Under the pieces are notes generated by a model that had not been told where the DNA came from, made no database searches, and saw only the letters and a program-made list of their open reading frames with translations. This document shows, in pieces, positions 24,383-32,231 of a stretch of 35,016 nucleotides of DNA. The stretch's first letter is position 1. Each line of letters opens with the position of its first letter. The DNA is taken from the IMG/VR virus record IMGVR_UViG_3300042883_001898, positions 1-35,016 of that record, one strand, 5' to 3'. The position numbers and the translations under genes are program-made. Source of the stretch: a virus.

Positions 24383-26140
24383 CGACGCCTCAAGGGCTGC
24401 AACTTTGGCTTCCAGAGCCTCGATGCGCCCGATTGCTTCCTGCAGCGCAGCGGTCAGCAGCGGCACCAGCTTCGATTGGTCGATGCCCTGGTAGACGGGG
24501 TATCCTTCTTCGTCTACTTCGTCTTTGGTTCCTATGACGCACTCAGGAACGATCTCCTGGGCTTCGTGGGCAAGAAAACCGTCTACAACATTGTCCGGGT
24601 CCGCAATGAAGTTAAAGCGGTGAACTGGGATCTGTTGAAGTCGATCAATGGCGCCAGTCAGGGGGATGATGTTTTCTTTGAGGCGATAGTCGGATGAAGT
24701 CGCATACGCCGTTGCTGTCGTCGTGGTGTTTATGTTTCCAACTTGTACACCGTTCGAGAAGAATCTGAAATGTTGGCCGCCAGACGAAGCAGACGTATCG
24801 TTGCTGCAGAAAGCAGAATTAGTGCTTGCGCTGAAAGCAACGTTGATAAAAGGAGCCCCGCTTAAAACAGATGTTGAATTTACAAGGATTGCTCCACTAT
24901 TTGTAATCCTCATCCGCTCCGTCGGGCTGCTCGCTCCGTCGGCGGTAGTGGAGAACACTAGGCGCCCCGGCATGTCGTTAGCGCCAGGGGTGCCGTCTAC
25001 AAATGCCGTTATCTCGGCAAGCGCTACAAACTCTGTACCATCGTTACCCTGAAAAGATATGGAACCAACAGCATTGGTGTTTGCAACAACAGTATTGTTT
25101 CCAATCGCAGTGCCGCCGCTACGTCCAAGAACAAGCACGGGCTGATCAAACTGTTCTGCAGTCGATCTATTTGAGACTAAAGACAGGCTGGAGCTTACAG
25201 AAGTGGTGCCTTCTAATTGAATTGATGTTGCAAAAGTGGTATTAAAGAAATTGCTACGCGCAGTAGACGTGCCAACTAACAGGCGTCCCGAGCTGTCGAT
25301 GCGGGCGCGTTCGGAGGCGTTGGTCGTAAACGCAACGTGCGACGTGTTTATGTCGAGCTTGCACGTAGAATTTGCAGAAACATCAAGCGGGAACTTAGCG
25401 TTAGTGACATCGTAGAGATACCACTTCCCTCCACTCACGACATTGCTGCGCCATGTCTGCGCGCCTGTGACCCATTCCAGTTGACTGTCCTCAGTTGAAC
25501 TTAGTCGCAGTTTGCCATTTACGTCTAGCGATGCCCCTGGGCTAGTAGTGCCAATCCCTACGTTGCCTGAACTATTAACAAACAACCGCCCCTGGCTATT
25601 AGTTGAGATAGCTACATTATTTGCCGAAGGAAGATAAACCCCGTTAGTGGGGACAGTACTGCTGGTGGGAATAAAACTCGGCGCCGTTAAAGAAGTAGTT
25701 GCTAATATTGCAGCCTGAACCGAATTACTTGAGAACGAAACAACACCAGATCCGCTGCGATAGAATCCAGTGTCCGTATCCTGGTCAAAAGTAATGCTGG
25801 GAACTGCAGCACTACCATCTGGATATGTAGCACCTGCATTGACGTAATCAGCGCCAGCAAGAATTACACCAAAAAAATCAGCACCAGTTGCTGGAGCCGA
25901 ACTAAAAACAATATTGCCGCCACTAAGACGAAAACCTTCAGCACCGGTATCGTCAGGTCGTTGAAGAACACCTGCAACGGAAATAAGACACTGTTGCGAG
26001 TTTAACGGTAGCGGTACAGGAGCTGCACCACTAACAAGGAGAGCGAAGGATGTGGTAGAACCATTGAAGGACCCACTGATGTCGTCAATGTTGACATAAG
26101 TGGGATAAGCAACCTTTAGGTCATTACCAAGATAGGCCAC
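24380..26140 (-). CDS. Tail fibre with peptidase_S74 intramolecular chaperone
   Basis: 586 residues. Residues 1-140 resemble cyanophage fibre attachment segments (FNGSTTSFALLVSGAAPVPL, GVLQRPDDTGAEGFRLSGGN, SITFDQDTDTGFYRSGSG). The middle carries SSGRLLVGT-type shaft repeats shared with the fibre at 7750. The last ~105 residues are an endosialidase-type chaperone: TSSDYRLKENIIPL with the cleavage Ser near 483, FNFIADPDNVVDGFLAHEAQ, PECVIGTKDEVDEEGYPVYQ and the final helix EAIGRIEALEAKVAALEAS that forms the trimeric coiled coil. The chaperone folds the fibre trimer and cuts itself off. The fibre probably binds the host surface. Confidence 0.92.
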   Translation of the reverse strand: MAYLGNDLKVAYPTYVNIDDISGSFNGSTTSFALLVSGAAPVPLPLNSQQCLISVAGVLQRPDDTGAEGFRLSGGNIVFSSAPATGADFFGVILAGADYVNAGATYPDGSAAVPSITFDQDTDTGFYRSGSGVVSFSSNSVQAAILATTSLTAPSFIPTSSTVPTNGVYLPSANNVAISTNSQGRLFVNSSGNVGIGTTSPGASLDVNGKLRLSSTEDSQLEWVTGAQTWRSNVVSGGKWYLYDVTNAKFPLDVSANSTCKLDINTSHVAFTTNASERARIDSSGRLLVGTSTARSNFFNTTFATSIQLEGTTSVSSSLSLVSNRSTAEQFDQPVLVLGRSGGTAIGNNTVVANTNAVGSISFQGNDGTEFVALAEITAFVDGTPGANDMPGRLVFSTTADGASSPTERMRITNSGAILVNSTSVLSGAPFINVAFSASTNSAFCSNDTSASSGGQHFRFFSNGVQVGNINTTTTATAYATSSDYRLKENIIPLTGAIDRLQQIPVHRFNFIADPDNVVDGFLAHEAQEIVPECVIGTKDEVDEEGYPVYQGIDQSKLVPLLTAALQEAIGRIEALEAKVAALEAS

Positions 26141-26167
26141 AGCGTCTCTTTATTAACTCAATTATGT

Positions 26168-26548
26168 TTATTCTACTGGAGTGCTGTTTGGACCGTCAGT
26201 AAATGGTTGTTTTGGCCAGACCACAGATTCTGGACCAGCTTTAGCAAAGGTTTGAGGAAGATCACGCAGAATCTGACGGTACGCAGCCCACTGTGCTTGA
26301 TCGACTGAAGCATCCGGAGTCATGGTCCAGTCTGTGTCACGGATGATTTGATCACGTTTTTCGCGGATTGAATCCCAGGTGACGGGGGCTACGGGTGCAG
26401 GCTCGGGGGTGTTGCCGGCTTCCAGCCACTCCAGGTAGGCCTGGTAGTCGGTGTTGGCGGGGTCGAAGGGGATGGAGATCGTGCTGCCATCAGTTCCTTG
26501 TTTAAGCAATGACTGCAGTTGGTCATTGTGTGAAATGAGCTGGTACAT
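26168..26548 (-). CDS. Tail fibre assembly chaperone-like protein (126 aa)
   Basis: Start at ATG 26548 with GGAG about 9 nt upstream; a longer frame to 26581 overlaps the next gene. Residues: YQAYLEWLEAGNTPEPAPVA, TWDSIREKRDQIIRDTDWTM and WAAYRQILRDLPQTF ending in SVVWPKQPF. This is the '(Y)leWla.Gn.p.p..... Rd..l..tDWt..pD......aW..YRq.LRdlP' pattern of phage tail fibre assembly and tail assembly chaperones. Between two fibre genes, so it likely helps fold or attach one of them. Confidence 0.85.
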   Translation of the reverse strand: MYQLISHNDQLQSLLKQGTDGSTISIPFDPANTDYQAYLEWLEAGNTPEPAPVAPVTWDSIREKRDQIIRDTDWTMTPDASVDQAQWAAYRQILRDLPQTFAKAGPESVVWPKQPFTDGPNSTPVE

Positions 26549-26550
26549 AA

Positions 26551-27588
26551 TTAAAGCTCCGAGGAAAACGTAAGCGACCAAGTGGTGCTGTTATTAACTC
26601 TTACGCACGATAAAGCGCCGAATCCAGTAAATGCTCCACTCGATGGAGTGAAAACGGTAAGTCCGTAGGATCTATTTCCAGCATCACTAGAAAGCGCAAC
26701 GGAAGTTCCAGAAGGCGACGTTGGTGAGTTGTTAATAATTTCCTGCCAATTTATGTTTGCAGCAAGAGACGGTGTTGATCTCATTTCGACGGGGTAGGGG
26801 ATGTTTGTTACGGTTGTGCTTGAACCAGCTGTATAACCAGTCGGGAACCTGAAATAAGCCTCTCCCGCGCTGTAAGTACGCATCACATAGGCATACCGCT
26901 GACAGAGCTGAAGCTCCTGCCCGTAGCTCCTGCGCTCAAAGGCGGTTGCCGAGGAGCCTGCTTCTAATTGGACATCCCCAATTGTCCATGTGCCAGAAGT
27001 TTGCGCCCCTACTGTAAATACAATTTCAATTCCAGTAGTGGCTGCAGCAGGTATGCTGATGCTCGCACTGTAACGAGTGACCGTGCTAGTAACGGTAAAC
27101 GTTCCGGTAGCAATCTGCGTTCGCGTAGGACTGGCTAATGTTCCAAACGTATCTGCGGTGTTGGCATAAAAAGCCGTCCAAGTGACAGACGTAAGAAGAG
27201 AGTTGGCGAGGTCAACGCTCAGTGTTGCTGTGGTTGTATTAAGGTCGTAGCTGTTTAACTGTTCAATTCGTTGCGCAAAACCAATTGCCGTTACGCTAGA
27301 GGCGCCAGTAAATCGATAACGATATTGATCTGCTCCGGTGCCTGCTACTCTTTGGCCTGTAACATTGGCGCCAGTGCAGTACCCGTACCAACGATCTACA
27401 GCATAAGCAAGCGCAGCACCTGCGGTAAAGGTTTGAGAGGCCCCAGCATTCCGCTGGTCCACCGCCATTGCGCCGTTAATGATTTTATTTTTAAACGGAC
27501 CTGTCTGAGAAAAAACGTTACCAGTTGTGGAGTTACTGGATGCACCAGATCCACTGAGGCCACTTGTTTCAACCTGTGTTAATGGCAT
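26551..27588 (-). CDS. Tail fibre with carbohydrate-binding-like domain (345 aa)
   Basis: 345 residues. After a Ser/Gly-rich start the protein reads FKNKIINGAMAVDQRNAG, AYAVDRWYGYCTGAN and QRIEQLN, then WTIGDVQLEAGSSATAFERR and YGQELQLCQRYAYVMRTYS. This is a widespread phage fibre-tip module ('NKiiNG.m.v.QR......avDrW', 'qlE.Gs.aT.FE.Rs...El.lCqRY') with a jelly-roll carbohydrate-binding fold. It probably contacts host surface sugars. A perfect AGGAGG site lies 8 nt before the ATG. Followed on the same strand by the assembly chaperone. Confidence 0.88.
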   Translation of the reverse strand: MPLTQVETSGLSGSGASSNSTTGNVFSQTGPFKNKIINGAMAVDQRNAGASQTFTAGAALAYAVDRWYGYCTGANVTGQRVAGTGADQYRYRFTGASSVTAIGFAQRIEQLNSYDLNTTTATLSVDLANSLLTSVTWTAFYANTADTFGTLASPTRTQIATGTFTVTSTVTRYSASISIPAAATTGIEIVFTVGAQTSGTWTIGDVQLEAGSSATAFERRSYGQELQLCQRYAYVMRTYSAGEAYFRFPTGYTAGSSTTVTNIPYPVEMRSTPSLAANINWQEIINNSPTSPSGTSVALSSDAGNRSYGLTVFTPSSGAFTGFGALSCVRVNNSTTWSLTFSSEL

Positions 27589-27596
27589 TATCTTGA

Positions 27597-27602
27597 CCTC
27601 CT
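27597..27602 (-). promoter_or_regulatory. Consensus ribosome-binding site of the 345-aa fibre
   Basis: AGGAGG on the minus strand, 8 nt before ATG 27588. Full consensus is rare in this window, where most genes have weak or no Shine-Dalgarno, so this gene may be strongly translated. Confidence 0.75.
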
Positions 27603-27603
27603 A

Positions 27604-27945
27604 TCAGGTTTGCTCAAGGTAGCTGACGGCAATGTCCAAAGCAGTGGCTGTATCGGCGCGAGCCCTCAGTACATCACTGGACTCCATGATGATCTTGTTG
27701 CCGCTGATGATCTCAAGGGAAGAGCCGGCAGGAACTGGAGCATTACGGATCAAATAAACATCATCACCAGTATTAGTTACTAAATAAACATCAACGTTGG
27801 CACTGCTTCCGGTTTTGTTTGAAACCATGGCACTCAGCAGAATGAGGGTCGCAGATGCACCTGCACTTAATACGTTGGTCGTCGAAAGACTGACCGCGTC
27901 TGTAACCAAGCTAGATTTGGTGTCAATCTTAAAGGTATTGGCCAT
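27604..27945 (-). CDS. Beta-rich virion protein (113 aa)
   Basis: 113 residues with alternating hydrophobic pattern: KIDTKSSLVTDAVSLST, ILLSAMVSNKTGSSANVDVY and AGSSLEIISGNKIIMESSDV, ending LDIAVSYLEQT. Similar short beta-sandwich proteins lie among phage fibre genes and act as tail-fibre or head-decoration subunits. No enzyme motif. Starts 1 nt after the stop of the tropism-type gene (TGA-T-ATG), so the two are co-translated. Confidence 0.75.
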   Translation of the reverse strand: MANTFKIDTKSSLVTDAVSLSTTNVLSAGASATLILLSAMVSNKTGSSANVDVYLVTNTGDDVYLIRNAPVPAGSSLEIISGNKIIMESSDVLRARADTATALDIAVSYLEQT

Positions 27946-27946
27946 A

Positions 27947-28351
27947 TCAGCTCAAAGCAACAATAAGTGCGAGGTTTTCAGTTGAATTAAAGTTCCCTGT
28001 CAGCGTCAAACTACCAGTAATAGCGACGTTGCCAGGAATGGTGACTGCACCAGATGAATCTATTGTAAGTCTAACAACACCACCTGTCACCAAGGCAATT
28101 TGATCAGCACCAGGACTAATAAGCCCTGTATTGAAATCATTGGCAAATTTTAAAGCACAGCTACTGAGAGAACCCAGAGAAAAAGCAGAGTTACTGCCAT
28201 CTTCCCGGAGGAGAGGATAACCACCTGCTTGACTAGCATTGTGGACAACACAAGTTTGCTTAACAGTATCAACGGTAACTTCACCTACGGCACCTATAAA
28301 AGTTGCGGTTTCAGCAGATGTACCACGCCGGAATTGTACTTGAGTTGCCAT
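27947..28351 (-). CDS. Fibre protein with tropism-determinant-type N-terminus (134 aa)
   Basis: The N-terminus MATQVQFRRGTSAETATFIG, VGEVTVDTVKQTCVVHNASQ and GGYPLLRED matches the 'QfRRGT...... aF.Ga.GEv.vDt....lvvhdg...GG.pL' module found at the start of phage tropism-determinant (Mtd) and tail fibre proteins, where it trimerises or attaches the tip. The C-terminal half is a short shaft (LTIDSSGAVTIPGNVAITGS). At 134 residues it is a very short fibre, so it may join to longer partners. Lies 4 nt after the 686-aa fibre gene on this strand. Confidence 0.83.
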   Translation of the reverse strand: MATQVQFRRGTSAETATFIGAVGEVTVDTVKQTCVVHNASQAGGYPLLREDGSNSAFSLGSLSSCALKFANDFNTGLISPGADQIALVTGGVVRLTIDSSGAVTIPGNVAITGSLTLTGNFNSTENLALIVALS

Positions 28352-28355
28352 AATC

Positions 28356-30416
28356 TTATCCTAATGCAATTGCAATTGCAGTGGCAAAGTCTTGTGTAGC
28401 AACAGTGCCAGTTTCATCCGGCAATGTCACGGTTCGATTAGCGGTTAGTGTTGCAGGGGTAATTGAAGCGGAAAATGAACCCGAACCCCCCGCTCGTCCA
28501 GTGATAACAATTCCATCCTGTGTTGCGGCCCGGCGAAAAACTTGTCCCGTTGCATTTGTAAATGTATTTGCCCCGGTAAAGGCATTGTTAGCACCTAAAT
28601 AAGCAACAGTGCCACCAGCTCCGAATGCAACCGACGATGCATCCGTACCTGAAAAAGTTAAAGTATTAGATACAGTAAGAGTTTTACCATCTGCAATGGT
28701 TAAAGTGGCACTAGTAGCTGGTGCTGTAATTGCAACTTTATTAATTGATGTCGCGCTAGCAACACCCAAAGATGGAGTCGTAAGTGATGGTGACGTTGCA
28801 AAAACAAGCAAGCCGGTACCGGTTTCATTGGTTACAGCGGCTGCTAAGTTAGCGCTAGTTGGCGTTGCAAGAAATGTTGCAATACCTGTAGCAAGGCCAG
28901 AAATGCCGGTAGAGATAGGCAATCCAGTGCAGTTTGTTAATGTTCCAGACGCCGGTGTTCCTAAAACAGGGGTGATAAATGTAGGTGAATTATTAAAAAC
29001 AAGCAAGCCAGTACCGGTTTCATCGGTTACAGCGGCTGCCAAGTTGGCGCTAGTTGGCGTTGCAAGAAATGTTGCAATACCTGTAGCAAGACCAGAAATA
29101 CCGGTAGAGACAGGCAATCCAGTGCAGTTTGTTAATGTTCCAGACGCCGGTGTTCCTAAAGTAGGGGTGATAAATGTAGGTGAATTATTAAAAACAAGCA
29201 AGCCAGTACCGGTTTCATCGCTAATAACCCCAGCCAATTCCGCTGAAGTTGTCGCCGCAAAAAACGATAATTTATTACCACTTAAGGCAATTGTTCCGTC
29301 TAAATCCTGTACGGTTAGTGTTCGTGTGGTTGCAGCTGTAATACTTGAGGCACTAAAAGCAATTTGCTTTGTAATATCAGTCGTATTACGAATCCGGAAT
29401 CCGCTGTCATTAGTGGTAATTCCAGTGGAAGTTACCGATGTCAAACCAGTGAGTGTCGTCGAGCTGCTGCCAAGTGCAATAGCAGTGCTTCCAACAGTAA
29501 TTGAGCTATTTGCTAATTGAGAGTTGGGGATTGCGCTGGTACCGAACTGACCCGTGGTGCTGTTGTAAGTTAATCCCGAACCAACTGCGACACTAAGTGC
29601 GCCGCGAATATTGGCGTCGGTAACAACAGCAAAATCATAATTACCGGTGGTACTGTTATACGTTAAAGATCCGTAACCCGTACCAGTTGTAGAGGCACTT
29701 AATGCGCCTCTGATGTTGGCATTTGTAACAACAGCGTAACTAAAAGCTCCGGTAGCACTGTTGTAAGAAAGCGAACCATAGCCAGTGCCAGTATTTGCAG
29801 CACTGAGGGAAGTCAGAAGAGCAACGGTACCAGCGGCATCAGGAAACGTAATAGTTCGATCAGCTGTTGGGTTGGTAACAGTAAGAGTTGTTTCAAAAGC
29901 ATCAACTCCAGAGCCTTCAAAAACAATGCCAGTGCTATCCAACTGGATGGTGTTTGCGGCTCCAGCAGCACCTCCAGCAATCAGTGTTGTAGAACTGAGA
30001 CTCGTAAGGCCTGCAACGGTGGTTGCTGTGCCTCCAAGAGAAACAGAAGTGGATCCAATCGTAACTGAACTATTGGCCAGCTGGGAGTTGGGGATGGCAC
30101 TGGTGCCAAAAACCCCGGTGCTGCTGTTATATGTAAGTCCCGAACCAACTGCGACACTGAGTGCCCCACGAATATTGGCGTCGGTAACAACAGAAAACGT
30201 AATGACGCCCGTAGCGGAACTATAAGAAAGTGCTCCATATCCTGTACCGCTTGTGCTTACGGAGATGGCACCACGAGCGCGAGCATCCGTGTAATAAAGA
30301 CGGGTTCCTTCCGCTAAATCAGTTGTAGAGTTACCAGCAAAATCAAGCTTATCGGTAGGAGTATTGACCTCCTCAAATAAACCGCTAACAAGACAAAGTG
30401 CTTTTCTAGTTGCCAT
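28356..30416 (-). CDS. 686-aa repeat-rich tail fibre
   Basis: 686 residues made almost wholly of repeats. The N-terminus includes LAEGTRLYYTDARARGAISV, a common fibre start. Next come repeats of GTGYGSLSYNSATG and VTDANIRGALSVAVGSGLTY. A second repeat type (ETGTGLLVFNNSPTFITP, ISGLATGIATFLATPTSANL) appears in near-identical 65-residue copies at 28801-29240. A GRAGGSGSFSASITPATLTA end closes it. No enzymatic domain. Probably a long, flexible fibre or adhesin. The perfect internal repeats make unequal recombination likely, so length may vary between strains. The plus strand carries long open frames here that are only shadows of the repeats. Confidence 0.85.
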   Translation of the reverse strand: MATRKALCLVSGLFEEVNTPTDKLDFAGNSTTDLAEGTRLYYTDARARGAISVSTSGTGYGALSYSSATGVITFSVVTDANIRGALSVAVGSGLTYNSSTGVFGTSAIPNSQLANSSVTIGSTSVSLGGTATTVAGLTSLSSTTLIAGGAAGAANTIQLDSTGIVFEGSGVDAFETTLTVTNPTADRTITFPDAAGTVALLTSLSAANTGTGYGSLSYNSATGAFSYAVVTNANIRGALSASTTGTGYGSLTYNSTTGNYDFAVVTDANIRGALSVAVGSGLTYNSTTGQFGTSAIPNSQLANSSITVGSTAIALGSSSTTLTGLTSVTSTGITTNDSGFRIRNTTDITKQIAFSASSITAATTRTLTVQDLDGTIALSGNKLSFFAATTSAELAGVISDETGTGLLVFNNSPTFITPTLGTPASGTLTNCTGLPVSTGISGLATGIATFLATPTSANLAAAVTDETGTGLLVFNNSPTFITPVLGTPASGTLTNCTGLPISTGISGLATGIATFLATPTSANLAAAVTNETGTGLLVFATSPSLTTPSLGVASATSINKVAITAPATSATLTIADGKTLTVSNTLTFSGTDASSVAFGAGGTVAYLGANNAFTGANTFTNATGQVFRRAATQDGIVITGRAGGSGSFSASITPATLTANRTVTLPDETGTVATQDFATAIAIALG
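28801..29240. repeat. 195-bp tandem repeat inside the 686-aa fibre gene
   Basis: Two full copies (28801-28995 and 28996-29190) and a partial third (from 29191) with a period of exactly 195 bp (65 codons), differing at few positions. Identity at the DNA level implies recent duplication or ongoing homogenisation. Confidence 0.88.
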
Positions 30417-30491
30417 TTTTAGCTCTACTTGACTCCTCTTAGAATCCTAAGATTGCGCCTTTAGTTATACCCATCCTACCAACAGTACCGT

Positions 30492-30956
30492 TCACGCCAG
30501 TAAGATGGGTGGTTCCAGCTGAACAGTTAACTCTGCTGCACTTGCGGCCTCGCCAACGCGAGTAACATAGTGACCAGCAGTCGATGGTGGCGTAGAGGTG
30601 ATTGTACCTGCGCTGACCGCTGATAAATAATAAATAGCCCCTGGGGACAGGCCAGAATTTGGTGCAACACCGACGATTGAAACGCGAACCAGTTCTCCAG
30701 AGAGCTTTGTTGTTTGGGCAAAACCGATGACATTGGCCTTATCAAATGTATCGTTTGCAATTGCACGCCCCACTTTACCGTCACTAGAGCGGGCGTAAAG
30801 AGCCTCTCCCTGATTAATATTTTCAAATGCCAAAGCCTGAAAGCCAGCAACTGAGTATGGGATTTTTTCGGCCATTGTTGACTTTAGATCAATCAATGCC
30901 TCGGTCAGTCCCTGATTATTTGGAGCGTAAGGCTCGTAATTACTAATCCCAGACAT
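30492..30956 (-). CDS. Fibre-associated protein A (154 aa), paralogue of 30956-31483
   Basis: 154 residues. Shares with its neighbour NYEPYAPNNQGLTEALIDLK, VAGFQALAFENINQGEALYA, RSSDGKVGRAIAND, IYYLSAVSAGTITSTPPSTA, GHYVTRVGEAASAAELTVQL and EPPI. The repeated YEPn..GL..A.iDLK... then a small beta domain resembles phage capsid or fibre decoration modules (the 'GD.y.ls...g.it...P...g.yvt.vG' segment is common in phage fibres). Its start overlaps the stop of protein B by one base (TAATG). Confidence 0.8.
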   Translation of the reverse strand: MSGISNYEPYAPNNQGLTEALIDLKSTMAEKIPYSVAGFQALAFENINQGEALYARSSDGKVGRAIANDTFDKANVIGFAQTTKLSGELVRVSIVGVAPNSGLSPGAIYYLSAVSAGTITSTPPSTAGHYVTRVGEAASAAELTVQLEPPILLA

Positions 30957-31483
30957 TAAGACAGCCGAATAGGTGGTTCTAATTGAATACTAAAATCAGC
31001 TGCGGTAGCACCTTCTCCGACACGGGTAACATATTGTCCCGCAACGGCTGGTGCTGTCGTTGTAATTACTCCTGCTGTACTACTTAAAAAATAAACATCT
31101 CCAGGGTCAACAACAAATGGCATCGTTTTAACACCTGCAACCAAAACCTTGACAATTTCTCCAGTATTTGCGGCAGTATTAGCAAAGCCAACAACCAATG
31201 CTTCATCCGCTGTACCATCAGCTTGTGCCAAACCAACTTTTCCATCACTACTGCGCATATAAAGAGCTGCTCCGTCGGTCACTGGTTCAAATGTAAGCGC
31301 ATTAAAACCAACACGGGAAGGTGCAAAAACAGGAAAGCCGTCCTTGAGATCAATAATTGCATCAACCAAACCACGATAATTTGGTTCATACGGTCGGCGA
31401 GTCATCGTAAACTCATTGGCCGTCATTAAATCAACCAAAACGGCAATTGCGCCCTCTATATTCGGTTCGTATCCGGTTGACAT
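30956..31483 (-). CDS. Fibre-associated protein B (175 aa), paralogue of 30492-30956
   Basis: 175 residues with an extra N-terminal copy of the YEPN..G motif (TGYEPNIEGAIAVLVDL) before the second (RPYEPNYRGLVDAIIDLKDG). The rest matches protein A: GFNALTFEPVTDGAALYMRS, SDGKVGLAQADG, VYFLSSTAGVITTTAPAVAG, QYVTRVGEGATAADFSIQLE. The two genes form a tandem duplication. Head of a minus-strand operon running into protein A and the long fibre. Function inferred only from location and repeats. Confidence 0.8.
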   Translation of the reverse strand: MSTGYEPNIEGAIAVLVDLMTANEFTMTRRPYEPNYRGLVDAIIDLKDGFPVFAPSRVGFNALTFEPVTDGAALYMRSSDGKVGLAQADGTADEALVVGFANTAANTGEIVKVLVAGVKTMPFVVDPGDVYFLSSTAGVITTTAPAVAGQYVTRVGEGATAADFSIQLEPPIRLS

Positions 31484-31554
31484 CGACTTCTACCTTCGTA
31501 AACACATTCTAAGTTGGTAATTACTTTAGAATAAAGAAAAAATATACAGTAAAA

Positions 31555-31803
31555 GTGTCGCCAGAATTAATCGCGGCTGTCCTATCTGGTAGTATCGGCG
31601 CTTTTGCTGGTCTGTCCAGGGCTTTAAGCAATTTTAATCGCCGTATTGAACGTCGATTTGAAATAATTGAACGGAACTTGGATAGTTTCCAAGACCGGGT
31701 GATCCGTGATTATGTACTGAAAGAGGACTTTCTTAGAGAGGTCCAGGCGGTACATATAAAATTAGATCGGATCCTGGACCATATCCTTAACCATCCTCAC
31801 TAA
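31555..31803 (+). CDS. Small membrane-anchored coiled-coil protein (82 aa)
   Basis: GTG start. Residues 5-22 (LIAAVLSGSIGAFAGLSR) are hydrophobic and could be one membrane helix; the rest, NRRIERRFEIIERNLDSFQD, RVIRDYVLKEDFLREVQAVH and IKLDRILDHIL, is a charged coiled coil. The DYVLKEDFL...VH.KLDRIL.. pattern is one I recall from many cyanophages, with no established function. It is the only plus-strand gene among the fibre genes and abuts the convergent gene with no gap (TAA then TTA). A spanin-like or membrane-organising role is possible but not shown. Confidence 0.78.
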   Translation: MSPELIAAVLSGSIGAFAGLSRALSNFNRRIERRFEIIERNLDSFQDRVIRDYVLKEDFLREVQAVHIKLDRILDHILNHPH

Positions 31804-32229
31804 TTAAATAGCAATCCAAGCAGCAGTAGCCGCGTTATACATAAACAATCCGGGGATTAGCTGGTCGTAGTGAAGTTGCCCATCGGTTGGGTTGACCGGC
31901 TTTCCGTTGCTATTAGAGACTACTGCTTTCGGCGTTCTCCACGTAGTACCGTCATACAGTTTGAAGATATAGGTGCTTGATGTATCGAGCCAGGACTCTC
32001 CTTTACTAAATAAGGTAAAACCAGCCGCTGGGGTGTTCGGTGATGTGGCGCCGATAAATGTTGGACCAACCTTGATTAAACCAGTAGAGGGGGTCGCTGT
32101 ATTGTCAGCAAAATACAATCCAGGATCGCCGGGATTATTATTAACGGCTAACTCGGCTACACCCAATCGAATCGGAAATGGTCTGTCGTAAAGGACCGAC
32201 GACCTACGAGACAAGATCTGAACAGCCAT
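31804..32229 (-). CDS. Virion protein with Mtd-type N-terminal module (141 aa)
   Basis: 141 residues. SVLYDRPFPIRLGVAELAVN and PGDPGLYFADN with GLIKVGPTFIG resemble the 'r....p....l..GElavN....pgLyfad......l.kvGp' module found at the start of fibre and tropism proteins. The C-terminal part (SWLDTSSTYIFKLYDGTTWR, DGQLHYDQLIPGLFMYNA) has paired Trp/Tyr typical of fibre connector domains. Adjacent to the 766-aa virion gene on this strand (2-nt gap), suggesting a tail or baseplate component. Confidence 0.75.
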   Translation of the reverse strand: MAVQILSRRSSVLYDRPFPIRLGVAELAVNNNPGDPGLYFADNTATPSTGLIKVGPTFIGATSPNTPAAGFTLFSKGESWLDTSSTYIFKLYDGTTWRTPKAVVSNSNGKPVNPTDGQLHYDQLIPGLFMYNAATAAWIAI

Positions 32230-32231
32230 CG

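Noticed and set aside
28801-29240. CRISPR array
   Set aside because: Repeats are 195 bp, contiguous and coding, without short spaced repeats; no cas genes seen.
28609-29520. A 303-codon open frame on the plus strand within the fibre repeats
   Set aside because: It is antisense to the low-complexity repeat fibre; its Val/Pro/Lys composition and internal repetition mirror the true gene. A second shadow of this kind lies at 29785-30225.
30437-30452. Six-bp palindrome TCTTAG/CTAAGA between fibre genes
   Set aside because: Short and likely by chance in AT-rich spacer; no T-run or promoter context.
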